Shown here piece after piece: positions 1 to 9,327 of a DNA stretch of 64,000 nucleotides. This stretch comes from Phytophthora colocasiae (taxonomy: Eukaryota; Oomycota; Peronosporomycetes; Peronosporales; Peronosporaceae). The DNA lies in assembly GCA_018806915.1 (NCBI GenBank), contig JAGKQI010000074.1:248001-312000 (forward strand), given 5' to 3'. Every line of letters starts with the position of its first letter. Position 1 is the first letter of the stretch. A program made the translations under genes and the position numbers. The notes beneath the pieces are model-generated. The model saw only the letters and a program-made list of their open reading frames with translations, ran no database searches and was not told the origin of the DNA.

Positions 1-196
1 TCCTAGCACGGGGTAGCATCCGGCTTTGTGAGGGAGTAGCTAAGGATTTCATCTAGCGTTGTCATTGTCACAGGACGGCATTCAGCCAGCGTAGCTTTGG
101 CTAAGGCAACTTGTTCCGATTGTCCGCGCAGGCATCATGGCCTCTAGATGCGTTCAACGTGCAGTCCAGACCTTCATGCAAATTTGGACTCGTTAC

Positions 197-1238
197 CTAT
201 GGTTGTAGAGGTCTCAGGCGTGCCTTTGGCCAAGGTGTAGCGCTCTTAAGCTTGGAGATCGCGAATTTGCCTTCAATGCTCTGTTTAAGGTCTTCATACG
301 GGATGTACTTCCGCTGACCCTTCCAGATGCGGAGGTCATCCTTCCACGACTTGGGCATCGAGTGAAACAGGTAGATAGACTTCTGTCCCTCGGTCATCAC
401 CGATTCGGTGGCTTCTGATGCGGCTTTCATCGCATTCTCAAGTTTTAGAAAGAATTCGGTCAAGTCTGAGCCTTCCTCATACTTGATCTCCATCAAGTAG
501 TGTTGGATGAAGTACGGGTCACCATGAAAGGCCGCTCCCTCGTACTTCTGGCAGATGTAGTTGAATATCTCGTAGGAAGTCGTGAGATTCTTGACCAGAC
601 GCACGTGCATGTAGTCCATCGTTTTCATCAAGAAAGCCTTGGTATTGGCTTCTTGGCGACGGCGCTCACGCTGGCTAAGAGGCTAAGGCTTCTCTTTCTT
701 CAGGTGCTTACGTGCTCGGCGTGAACGGTCGGACGACTGGAAGATCCTTGCGCTTGATCGATCCATTTGAGCTGGCTCCCGAGTCATCATCAGCGTCCGA
801 GGGCGGCTTTAGCTCGTCATCGCTCTCCTCGTAGTCCACAGCGTCAGAGTCGACTTCAGCATCCTTGGTGGCCTTGGCAGGAGGATCATCATCGTCGGAC
901 ATGTCACTAGCGCTCTCTTCACTCTCTTCTTCTGACACACCATCGTAGTCGAGCTGCTTCACGTAGCCGAGCAGGTGCTTGCCATCGAGTGCTGCGCACA
1001 CGCGAGCCTTCCACACGTCGAAGTTCTCGGCGCCGATAAGTCGTGGAAAGTCGTCGCTTGAGGCTTGTCTTGGGCTCATAACCTCTGGCGAGTAGCTTAA
1101 GTAGTGTAGACAGAAGAGATGTTTGTTGTACTCAGTGAAAGGCGAAGTGGTAGATTTAGCAGTTAGAGTTCCTGCTGGCAGAACTGTTGGTTCTGGCATA
1201 TCTGTACTAGTAGATACTATAACTATAGTGGAATCCAT
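197..1238 (-). pseudogene. Decayed Copia-type gag remnant
   Basis: Two minus-strand frames read as parts of one retrotransposon Gag. The N-terminal part (708-1238) starts MDSTIVIVST, has the gag-like stretch LIGAENFDVWKARVCAAL, then a long acidic Asp/Glu/Ser tract. The second part (197-631) has a UBN2/gag-like helical region (YEIFNYICQKYEG, LTEFFLKLENAM, LFHSMPKSWKDDL). Stops and a frame change at about 632-707 separate them, so the unit is broken. It differs from the Copia family that fills the rest of the window. No protease, integrase or RT is visible before the left edge. Assignment to Copia rather than another LTR class rests on the gag pattern only. Confidence 0.6.
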
Positions 1239-2106
1239 AGTTATCTACTTACAGAGGGTGGATCGTAATATTGTATGACAAAGAGCATACTTCAACAAAA
1301 ATGTTGACACGCCACTGGCGTCTGGTTCTCGATAACCCGATGGCTCGTGACTGCGCACATTTCGTTAGATCCGGACACGTACATAGCTGCTATTACTCTC
1401 AATGACTCAGTCAACACAGAATCTCCTAACCACCAGCTATCGGTGCATGTATTTCTTGCATCCCCAATTTGTGCCTTAGTAGCTGAAGCGAGCGTCAAAC
1501 TATTCTCTTTAACTGTGCTACATTTCAGTGTTTCCATGGATATCTAACCTGTTAGCGGCTGGTGGCTTCGGCTGTATCAGCTTGCCACTAGCAGATCTCA
1601 AGAGCTCTCGCATTGACGACAATGAAAGCACAACATGCTGGCGGTGTGCTCCCATTGCTCGAAGCGCGACAACCGTTTTGTCGAGATGTTGTGAGTTGTG
1701 CTTGACTAATAACGAGATCTACGAGAAAAAAGTTTTTTAATGTGACCTCTTCTAGTCGAAGTGGTGGAAACATGAACATGGAGCTCGCGTTGACACCTCC
1801 CGGTGAAATGCAGTCCCAGGCTCAGGGCCTGAGTCAGGCTCAGGGTGTACATGCGTTACTTGTACTACATATGTACGTTTCTACGTATATCCACAGTCGC
1901 CAAATTCGTTGAAAACACTTGATGCCCTCGGACGTTGACCAGTGAGCGTGCTTTGACCACACACGACGCAACGTAGCTTTCAAATTAAGCGACCAAAGGC
2001 TTTGGGTTCTGCATGGACTTGGATTTGCTGCGTAACGTGTCTGGTCAACGACAACAATCAGGCAAGGCAGCTGGTTCAAAGAGAGTCTTTGAACCTGAGC
2101 TATGCC
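1239..2106. other. Non-coding spacer left of first PG
   Basis: No convincing gene; the short frames here lack recognisable domains. At about 1309-1343 there is a stretch (CGCCACTGGCGTCTG ... TCTCGATAACCCGATGG) that recurs in diverged form at about 51230-51263, so it is a dispersed repeat. The rest appears unique within the window. Confidence 0.5.
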
Positions 2107-2135
2107 GTTCGAACACCACAGCGAACAAACGGCCC
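2107..2135 (+). promoter_or_regulatory. Conserved PG upstream block
   Basis: GTTCGAACACCACAGCGAAC followed by AAACGGCCC lies 77 nt before the core promoter. Nearly the same block precedes the diverged PG at 60313 (60194-60222, about 4 mismatches in 29) and the recent copies (e.g. 24614-24641). Its survival in a distant paralogue whose surroundings have changed suggests a regulatory site; no binding factor is known to me. Confidence 0.5.
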
Positions 2136-2211
2136 TGGCTCAAAGCTACGGATTACCCAGTGGTCCGTGGGGACACTCGCTCGTACAACTAGAAACAGCT
2201 CGACCACCGAT

Positions 2212-2226
2212 CTCACTTTCCAATTT
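2212..2226 (+). promoter_or_regulatory. Oomycete INR+FPR core promoter
   Basis: CTCACTTTCCAATTT matches the 16-nt oomycete core (GCTCATTYYNCAWTTT) except for one C in place of T in the initiator part. It lies about 50 nt upstream of the PG ATG at 2275. No TATA box is seen. Confidence 0.8.
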
Positions 2227-2274
2227 GCCTCCGTCGAAGCACCTTCACCACAACAACCGACCGAGCACCAAACC

Positions 2275-3426
2275 ATGAAGCTTCTCTCCACCGCACTCGC
2301 TGCCTTCGCGCTCTTCGCCGCCACCGTCGAGGGTTCTCCGATGCTCCGCATGGAGGCTGAAGGCAAGAGCAAGAGTGGACTGCAGCAAGCGCAACAACAG
2401 CAGCAGCAGAGCAGCACTAGCACCAGCAGCAGTGGTTGCAACCTCACGGGAACCTATAAGAAGGGCACCGACATCTCGTCCTGCAGCTCCGTCACCATCG
2501 GTTCGCTTACCGTGCCCGCTGGTGTTACGCTGGACCTGAGCAAGGCTAAGAGTGGCGCCACCATCACCTTCACCGGCACCACGACGTTCGGTACGGCCAA
2601 GTGGGCGGGTCCGCTTGTGCTTCTCGGAGGCAACAGCCTCACGGTGAAGGGCTCTGGCACTCTTGACGGTCAGGGTGCCTGGTACTGGAAGCAGGGTCAG
2701 TCGATCACGCGTCCCGTGTTCTTCCGTCTGCAGAACGTTATCGGCTCGACGCTGTCGGGTTTCACCTTGAAGAACTCGCCCTTCCGCACCTTCAGCATCG
2801 TCACGTCCAAGCAGACGACTCTGAGCGGTCTGACGCTGGACTCGAGTGCTGGCAACGGTCTGGCTACGAACACGGACGGCTTCGACCTGACCAAGAACGA
2901 CCACATCACGATCACGGGCAACAAGATCTACAACCAGGACGACTGTTTGGCGATGCAGTCCAGCACGAACACGGTCTTCAGTAACAACCTGTGTTGTGGT
3001 GGCCACGGTGTGTCGATCGGTTCGCTCGGTGGAACTGCTGTCGACCAGGGATCCACGGTCCAGGGTCTCACTGTGCAGGGCAACACCATTCAGAACAGCG
3101 ACAACGGTATCCGTATCAAGACTATCATCGGACTGAAGGGTCTGGTGTCGAACGTGAAGTACATCAACAACAAGCTTCAGAACGTGAAGAACGCTATTGT
3201 CATGCACTCGGACTACAGCAAATCGAAGGGCGGCTACACTGGTTCGCCGACCAGTCAGGTCACTATTTCGGACGTCACCGTGTCGGGCCTGACGGGTTCA
3301 GCTACCAACCTATATGACATTGTCGCTAACCGGAATGTGGTGTCTTCGTGGTCGTTCTCTGGTATCGAAGTGAGCGCTTCCAAGACGGGCAAGGCGGTCG
3401 GCCAGCCCAACAGTCTTGACGTCTAA
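2275..3426 (+). CDS. Secreted polygalacturonase (GH28), intact
   Basis: A 383-residue endo-polygalacturonase that would hydrolyse alpha-1,4 linkages of pectic homogalacturonan outside the cell. The start is the ATG after the core promoter; the frame stays open upstream to 2002, but that stretch is promoter and leader. Residues 1-20 form a signal peptide (MKLLSTALAAFALFAATVEG), residues 21-54 a Gln/Ser-rich linker, and from Cys55 a right-handed beta-helix domain. GH28 motifs are all present: NTD at 199-201, QDDC at 221-224 (catalytic Asp222/223), GGHG with His244, and RIK at 280-282. No intron is visible. It is the reference copy for the broken PGs in the window. By comparison with other oomycetes a role in plant cell-wall attack is likely, but that is inference. 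Confidence 0.93.
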   Translation: MKLLSTALAAFALFAATVEGSPMLRMEAEGKSKSGLQQAQQQQQQSSTSTSSSGCNLTGTYKKGTDISSCSSVTIGSLTVPAGVTLDLSKAKSGATITFTGTTTFGTAKWAGPLVLLGGNSLTVKGSGTLDGQGAWYWKQGQSITRPVFFRLQNVIGSTLSGFTLKNSPFRTFSIVTSKQTTLSGLTLDSSAGNGLATNTDGFDLTKNDHITITGNKIYNQDDCLAMQSSTNTVFSNNLCCGGHGVSIGSLGGTAVDQGSTVQGLTVQGNTIQNSDNGIRIKTIIGLKGLVSNVKYINNKLQNVKNAIVMHSDYSKSKGGYTGSPTSQVTISDVTVSGLTGSATNLYDIVANRNVVSSWSFSGIEVSASKTGKAVGQPNSLDV

Positions 3427-3477
3427 GACTAAACCTTCACATGGTCGTTTGTGAATTGGTGTCCCAAAGCCAATACG

Positions 3478-3490
3478 ATAAATTTGATGT
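3478..3490 (+). terminator. Conserved 3'-UTR motif (ATAAATTTGATGT)
   Basis: ATAAATTTGATGT lies about 50 nt after the stop codon, followed by a T-rich tract. The same motif follows every PG end here: minus strand 8779-8791; plus strand 23640-23652, 30832-30844, 43172-43184, 50786-50798, 56613-56626 and 58256-58269. It contains an AATAAA-like core and is most simply a polyadenylation/3'-end signal. Confidence 0.6.
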
Positions 3491-3646
3491 TTGTTTTTCT
3501 TCTTCTCGTTTTTCTTGTTTTTTTTTTATGGTTCGTACTATGGTTCGAGCAGTATTAAAAAAACATATTATTGCAAACAGAAGAAAGTTACAACATGTCC
3601 TTTCAAGGACAACTCAGAGTACATCTATTCCAATTCAAGCCTCGCT

Positions 3647-3661
3647 CTCATTCTGCAATTT
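3647..3661 (+). promoter_or_regulatory. Oomycete core promoter of deleted PG
   Basis: CTCATTCTGCAATTT is a perfect match to the INR+FPR consensus, 55 nt before the ATG at 3716. The promoter is intact although the gene behind it is not. Confidence 0.8.
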
Positions 3662-3715
3662 GCTTCCGCCGAAGCACTTCCAGCACAACACCAACCAAGA
3701 ATCCTTCTACCCACC

Positions 3716-3855
3716 ATGAAACTCTTCTCCACCGCCTTCGCCGCTCTCGCCCTACTCGCTGTCGCCGTTAACGGTTGTCCAGCTGGTCGTTCTCGTGTAT
3801 TTCAGTGAGCGCCAAGAAGACGGGTTCGTGCAGTGGCCAGCCCAGTGCTAATTGG
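3716..3855 (+). pseudogene. Polygalacturonase with internal deletion
   Basis: The ATG at 3716 begins a PG-type signal peptide (MKLFSTAFAALALLAVAVNG) that is joined within a few codons to PG C-terminal sequence in another frame. From 3784, frame-shifted reading gives WSFSCISVSAKKTGSC and then GQPSANW, matching the last strand of the PG beta-helix (WSFSGIEVSASKTG..). About 1 kb including all catalytic residues is missing, so no enzyme can be made; a 30-residue secreted peptide is the most it could encode. The end sequence differs from all other copies, so this was a separate, older paralogue. Confidence 0.85.
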
Positions 3856-3920
3856 TATTGGAGTTCTCACATGGTCCGTACTGATAAATGGTTCGTGTTT
3901 TTATATGGAAATGTTGATAG

Positions 3921-4249
3921 CACTTGGCCGTACCGAACGTCGTGGTGCCGGTGAAGGTGATGGTGGCGCCGCTCTTAGCCTTGCTCAGGTCCAGCGTAAC
4001 ACCAGCGGGCACGGTAAGCGAACCGATGGTGACGGAGCTGCAGGACGAGATGTCGGTGCCCTTCTTATAGGTTCCCGTGAGGTTGCAACCACTGCTGCTG
4101 GTGCTAGTGCTGCTCTGCTGCTGCTGTTGTTGCGCTTGCTGCAGTCCACTCTTGCTCTTGCCTTCAGCCTCCATGCGAAGCATCGGAGAACCCTCGACGG
4201 TGGCGGCGAAGAGCGCGAAGGCAGCGAGTGCGGCGGAGAGAAGCTTCAT
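3921..4249 (-). pseudogene. Inverted PG 5' fragment
   Basis: On the minus strand the ATG at 4249 starts a PG reading frame with signal peptide, Gln-rich linker and the first beta-helix turns, nearly identical to the first 329 nt of the PG frames at 24781, 40119 and 44254. Homology stops abruptly at 3921 after GTTTFGTAK; the frame then runs into unrelated codons. No catalytic motif is included. Its own promoter (4298-4312) is intact and points left, towards the 3' end of the intact PG. It is the inner end of an inverted copy of a PG unit reaching to 8910. Confidence 0.9.
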
Positions 4250-4830
4250 GGTTTGGTGCTCGGTCGGTTGTTGTGGTGAAGGTGCTTCGACGGAGGCAAA
4301 TTGGAAAGTGAGATCGGTGGTCGAGCTGATTCTAGTTGTACGAGCTAGTGTCTCTACGGACCACTGAGTAATTCGTAGCTTTGAGCCAGGGCCGTTTGTT
4401 CGCTGTGGTGTTCGAAGTGCAGCGCGGTCCGGCTCAACTATCTACCGGTTGTGAACATTGCACTGTACCACTCGTGCTTGCTGCACCAGATCGACGACAT
4501 GAACATGTTCGTAGATTGAAAGCGGCCAGCCCTGTCGTTGGGGAACTAACTACCATGTTGATTCAATCATGATGAATCATTAAGACAGGGGCACACCACG
4601 AGGGAGCAAATCAAAACGATCTGGCAAGTGTTTTCTCCGAATCGAGCTTTTGGTGAGGCAGGGAGGGATGACTACATTCAACGGATTGATGTCAACTTGT
4701 TTTGAACAAGGCAAAGAGTTGCGTGCAGTCATTTGTATAATGGCTGCGGCAAGGCAGTTTTACCTATACTGTAGTCGTTATTGCATTCGTGTTGTCTTCT
4801 CGAGTGTGGTCTGGATCTCCAAAATATCTT
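4250..4830 (-). other. PG promoter region, inverted copy
   Basis: This 581-nt leader and upstream region is the reverse complement of the regions before the PGs at 24781, 40119 and 44254. It holds the core promoter at 4298-4312 and the conserved CGAACACCACAGCG block near 4391-4420. No gene is seen in it; short frames are not conserved as proteins. Confidence 0.8.
4298..4312 (-). promoter_or_regulatory. Oomycete core promoter, facing left
   Basis: Reverse complement reads CTCACTTTCCAATTT, identical to the promoter of the intact PG at 2212-2226. It would start transcripts running leftward through 3921 towards the 3' end of the intact PG. Confidence 0.8.
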
Positions 4831-7800
4831 TTGGGGCTTCGAGTAAAGAAGAAGAAAATGAGTTGATTAACTAGTTAGCGGATTTCTCATCTGTGTGATT
4901 CTATCTCAAGATTCCAAAACTACACTAAACCTGCGGAATCCAGATGTCGTTTGTCCTTTCAGGGATTATATCCGTCGTTGATTCAAACCCCAGTTTTCGG
5001 GTCAGCTTCTCCAGAGCAGATCGATCACAATCTAGTTCCATCGCGTGATGGTAGATAAATTGGCAGTGCTTCTTGAAGGAATTTTGAAGGTTGGCGATCT
5101 TTGGCGTTTAAGCTAATGTTTGACGGAAGTAAATATCGTTCCGAATTCTCCAAACCGCATGAAAAACAATAGCTGTTTGAACTTTCCACAATATAAGAAG
5201 TACTTTTTGGTTCCTCCTCCAGGCGCTTTGAATATCACGAGGCTGCGGAAAAAGCAACAATCGCCAAGTCAATGACGATCGAAAGAAACATTTCCATGGA
5301 GTCCATATTAGGAGCCACGTTGAAGCCAATGTTGGACACGCAAAAAAACAATGCTCAACTGTTTCAATCGAGTGGCAACTTGAACGCACACATTCTTGAA
5401 TTGTCGGATTGAGTGATTTCAGGAAATATAATCGTGAGCCCACAATTAAGTCTCCGAAATACAATCGCAACATCACATCATGCACCACAGGAAGTAAGAA
5501 ACCTCGGAGCGATAGTAAGCTGGACAACGTTTGATGTATTCGTTGCCGAGGACATCCCAAATCCTCTAGCGGATGATGCATCAATTCAGGTACTTTTTGA
5601 AGAAGTTTACTCCAATCATGAGTCCGCAATCCAGGGAAAAACCGAACTGTGTGCTCTGTAGGATCTGATGCAGCGACAGCCATCCCGAAAACGGGCGGCG
5701 CAAGTGAATATTCGATAGCTTGAATTCCACCATCTCGAGAGTTTGGAAGTACTCGACGAAATACTTGAGTCAATTGTCGATAAAGCAGGAAAATATCATG
5801 TGGAACTATTCTGGATCTAACTGATACCCTCAGAGCTGTCCAAACCTTGCTGAAAAAGGCCGTAGACGTTGGCCAATTGCGGTTTTCGTCCAGAAAATTT
5901 GCAAAGCAAAAAAAATTCGTTTTTTGCCAGTGTTCGGCACAGGTTTCGAAGTTTTATCGGGCCTGATCCCAAAGGTTTCAAGATTCGTTCAGTCCCATGC
6001 TCTTTCAAAACGTGAAACTCTGGCATTGTGCTCCACCAAATTGGGCTAAACAGTGCGAATTGTAGCTCTCGTATTCTATTGAACAGCAACGTTCGATCTG
6101 GCCACTGAATTCGTTTCCATTCCCGCAGGGTATGTCTCCACCATAACGGCAGCATCGATGCTTTCCATCCCGCTGGCTTCGGAGGATCTTGAAGCAGAAA
6201 ATCACTTGAACGAAGGCGTGAAAAGCAACCATATCGTAGTCTGAGCATAGCCAGCATTGGGCGATACCACACATTCTCATCATCTTCAGGCTGAGCGCTT
6301 ATTGTTAACACGAAGTTTTGTAAAGCTTGGAAATGTTGACGCTGGATAATCATTTTCACGTCTGGCACTCCTATCCCATCGGCTTCCTTTGGTCGTACTG
6401 CAAGGCCTTTCTGGACGACACTGACTCCAGTTTTCCCGGCACTCACTCGATTGTACAACACGTAACGGTTCACAATTCCTTGCCACCGAACAAGAAAGCG
6501 AGGCGGGATTGTTACATTTACTGTGAAATACCATAGTAGAGAAAGTATTAATGCCTGTACAATTAATCGACGTCCAAGTAACGTTCGAGCTCGTCCTTGC
6601 CATAATTGAAGGCGTGTAAGCAGCTTTTTATCCAGTTAGGTCGCAAGTGAAGTGGAGACGTCTGAATTTCCAAATGGAATTCCAAGATAACGAACTGTTT
6701 CATCTGGTGATATTGAGCGAAGAGAAGGTAGTTTTGGAGCCGATCGCCTGTTATTCAAGCTCATTATCACGCTTTTAGAGTGGTTCAGCTGAGCACCGGA
6801 TCCTTCACAGTAGCAGTCCACTAGCATCAGTTGGTCTTCTAGCTGCGGCTTTCCCTTCGAAAACAACACTGTGTCATCCGCAAAAAACGCCACCGGAATG
6901 GTCAGTGAGGAATCTATCGGAACTCCCAGACTCCTGTGTGATCTCAACATATTTCCAAGGGGTTCTAACGAGAGTGCAAACAGATATGGAGATAATGGAT
7001 CTCCCTGCTTAACGCCTCGGGTAGGCGTCAGTGCATCTTGTGCCCAGCCATTAATCATCAGCGAGCACTTCGATTCTTTGTAGTACCCACGACAAAAATC
7101 TTGGGCCAAAACCTTGAGTCTCTAATACACGAAAAAGGTATTGCCGATTGACGCGGTCATACGCTTTAGCAAAATCGAGAAATGTGGCTAATCCTCTCTT
7201 GTTTTGTGACGTCACGAAGTGTTGCAGGTCCCTAACGAGCGTCACTTGCTCTTCGATCCGTCTTCCAGGGATAAACCCTTTTTGATCTGGGTGTACGAGC
7301 TTGACTACCATGGGCCTTAAACGATTCACAAGCCCTCGTGACAAGATCTTCACCTCCACTGGCATTAACGTTATCGGGCGAAAGTTGCCAGGATCACTTC
7401 GTTCTCCTTTTTTATATAGCAATACCACTGATGAATAACGCTGATGGGGCAGAAGAATGCCCCGTGTTTCCTGATACCGAAATATTTCCAATAGAATCGC
7501 TCCGAATAAGTTTGGGTCCAGCTGATAGAACGCACTGGTAAACCCATCCGGACCTGGGGCCGAGTGAGATCTCATCTTCTTGATGGCATACACAAACTCA
7601 TCTGCTGTAATATCATCATCCAGTTTACCGGCTTCTTCCAAACTTAATCTTCGGTCAATGCTATTTACTAGTCGATCTTGAGACTCCATATTAACGATAC
7701 TATCTTCTCCACCCGGGTTTTGATCAATATGCCCAAAAATTCTACCCCAGTGCTTCTGAAATCCATCACAAATGTCTGCAGGGTCTGTCGATATATTCCC

Positions 7801-8285
7801 ATCTCCAGTTTGAATAGTTCGGAAAGGCGTATGTCGGAGTTCGTGACGTGGGGGGCGAAAGAAAAACTTGGTGCTTTTTTCTGCTTCAGTAACACACTGT
7901 TCAAATCCGTGCCCTGAGTGAAAAGCGTCCCACTCGTCATGACACTCCTTGTACCTTTGTTTCGCAAAATAATAGTCAATGTTGTCTTGGTCACTCGCAT
8001 TTTCTTTTGCTACTGCAGCCGCGCATTCTTCTAGCTGTTCCCGCGCCAATTGAACATCCGCATATGATATTGAACGTAAATTACGTTGACATCGCTTCAG
8101 ATACCCCTTAATTTTTCTTTTCCACGACTTCCATACAATGCCAGGGTTATTCGATGCTTGAAGAACAGGAAGCAATTGTTTTGCTTCCTTCACTATATCG
8201 GCTTGGAGCTCTGGAATTCGTAAAAGCCAGTCTGGCATTCTCCAAAAACCAGTACCAGTTGGATGCTGTTGGGGCTTCGAGTAAA
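4831..8285 (-). mobile_element. 5'-truncated LINE with 17-bp target duplication
   Basis: A non-LTR retrotransposon body (4848-8268) is bounded by exact 17-bp repeats TTGGGGCTTCGAGTAAA at 4831-4847 and 8269-8285. The same 17 bp occurs once, uninterrupted, at 24183-24199 and 43667-43683 in sister PG spacers, giving natural empty sites. The 3' end (left) reads TTCTTCTTC rather than poly(A). The 5' end starts inside the open reading frame, so ORF1 and any endonuclease are missing. The same LINE with the same target duplication lies at 31338-39539 on the plus strand, so the two came from one insertion by segmental duplication. Confidence 0.9.
5108..8268 (-). pseudogene. LINE reverse transcriptase, frame-broken
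   Basis: Reading leftward, the first frame (7051-8268) covers the RT start with RSHSAPGPDGFTSAFY, FRPITLMPVEVKILS, HPDQKGFIPGR and FLDFAKAYDRVNR. The second (6636-7109) has GVKQGDPLSPYLF and the catalytic FADD box (VAFFADDTVLF). The third (5817-6473) carries the downstream VPDVKM-type region and the fourth (5108-5773) a zf-RVT-like Cys/His cluster (ETVEHCFFACP). At least three frame changes separate them. The break just after LQRIEVLADD is also present in the plus-strand copy (37321), so the element was already defective before duplication. No endonuclease or RNase H is visible. Confidence 0.88.
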
Positions 8286-8831
8286 ACACGTGGGTGGGTC
8301 GCAAACGCGCTACCCAAGAATCGTTCGCAAGAAATCGTAGATAATGAGTGGTCTCCGATTGTGAGTTAGTCGATCATATTTTTCATGAATTGATTGCGTC
8401 ACAGAAAAAGATGAAGAATTTTTGATGATTAACATCAATAAAGCGAACTAAAAATGAAGATATGCTTGCCCAACTCCAGTCCACTTTGCCATAGTCGGGA
8501 AATTACGATTTAATTCTGTACGTTCGACATACATGTATGCTGTACCAGTCGGTGATCGTGTTGACATTCACATGGGTGTAGTTGATTAACTGGCTATTCC
8601 TGGTTACTACTAGTAGTTAGCAACCAGGAATAACCACTACATTGGACTATATCATCAGATTATCCTGGTTGGACAGTGTCTGCAAGTCTCTCTGCTTGTA
8701 TAAATATGTTTTTTAATAGTGCTCGTACCTACGAACCATAAAAAAACGAGAAGAAGAAAAACAAATCTATTACTACGTACATCAAATTTATCGTATTGGC
8801 TTTGGGCAAACGACCATGTGAAGGTTTAGTC
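8286..8831 (-). other. PG downstream spacer, inverted copy
   Basis: This is the reverse complement of 30792-31337. It contains the 3'-end motif (8779-8791), a T-rich tract and the spacer palindrome at 8592-8634. No gene. Confidence 0.8.
8592..8634. repeat. Spacer palindrome (CCAGGAATA hairpin)
   Basis: Imperfect inverted repeat from GGCTATTCCTGG to CCAGGAATAACC centred on ACTACTAGTAGT. It is the inverted copy of the palindromes at 23814-23860 and 30988-31031. Confidence 0.75.
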
Positions 8832-8910
8832 TTAGACGTCAAGACTGTTGGGCTGGCCGACCGCCTTGCCTGTCTTGGAAGCGCTCACTTCGATACCAGA
8901 GAACGACCAC
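8832..8910 (-). pseudogene. Inverted PG 3' end
   Basis: Reverse complement gives the last 79 nt of a PG frame ending in GQPNSLDV and a TAA stop. It is cut by Copia C1 at 8911 at exactly the same base as the plus-strand PG end next to Copia Y (23521). Confidence 0.9.
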
Positions 8911-9315
8911 TGTTGAGATTGCACTTCGCCGTCTCCTATACTGGGTCCCTACCTCGAAGCACGCAGCTTTCACGCGCACAACGCGTGCCAAGTGAGGACA
9001 ACAGTGGAAGACGCGTGGATGCTGCAATACGATTGGCGGTCTACCTTGGATACACTATTCTGATTGGACGAGAACTTCAATTTGCTGATGCACAAATCGT
9101 TCCCGTTACATCAATCGTTCCCGTTACATCAAGCGTTCCCGTTTCACAAGGCGTTCCCGTTACATCAAGCGTTCCCGTTTCACAAAGGTCTACAAGGGGA
9201 GCTCAAGGAGAGCAAGGGTAGATTAGTGAATGCGGGCTAACTCAATAAACTCACTTTTGGATTTACTTCCTCCTACTCACTTCACTATCAAGCCTCGTTC
9301 ACTATACTCTCAATT
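8911..9315 (+). repeat. 5' LTR of C1
   Basis: 405 bp, TGTTGAGATT to CTCTCAATT, with an AATAAA in ACTCAATAAACTCAC and five 18-bp minisatellite units. It carries the 10-bp deletion shared with 14294-14698. Confidence 0.9.
9098..9187 (+). repeat. 18-bp minisatellite inside Copia LTR
   Basis: Five units of CGTTCCCGTTACATCAAG / CGTTCCCGTTTCACAAGG alternate here. Unit number varies between LTRs: five in C3, X, Y and C5, four in the C4 5' LTR (32189-32260), three in the C1 3' LTR (13525-13578). Confidence 0.9.
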
Positions 9316-9327
9316 GGTTATGAGCCC
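9316..9327 (+). promoter_or_regulatory. Copia primer-binding site (half-tRNA-iMet type)
   Basis: GGTTATGAGCCC directly follows the LTR end. It is complementary to the anticodon stem-loop of initiator tRNA-Met (GGGCUCAUAACC), the half-tRNA primer site known from Drosophila copia and Ty5, rather than to a tRNA 3' CCA end. The ATG inside is the first codon of gag. Confidence 0.8.

Noticed and set aside
2002..2274. N-terminal extension of the PG frame upstream of 2275
   Set aside because: The core promoter lies inside this stretch and the signal peptide begins exactly at 2275.
2390..2415. CAG microsatellite
   Set aside because: It encodes the Gln-rich linker of the PG and is part of the coding sequence.
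2245..3207. Long minus-strand frame (320 codons) antisense to the PG, repeated at every PG copy
   Set aside because: It mirrors the codon bias of the PG, has no domain, and is lost in the diverged paralogues.
4831..8285. Two independent LINE insertions (left and right arm)
   Set aside because: Identical 17-bp duplications, identical truncation point and shared frame breaks show one insertion that was duplicated.
8796..9221. Frames of 105-146 codons spanning each Copia LTR
   Set aside because: They run across the LTR and its 18-bp repeats, vary with repeat number, and start in different flanks; they persist only because the LTRs are recent copies.
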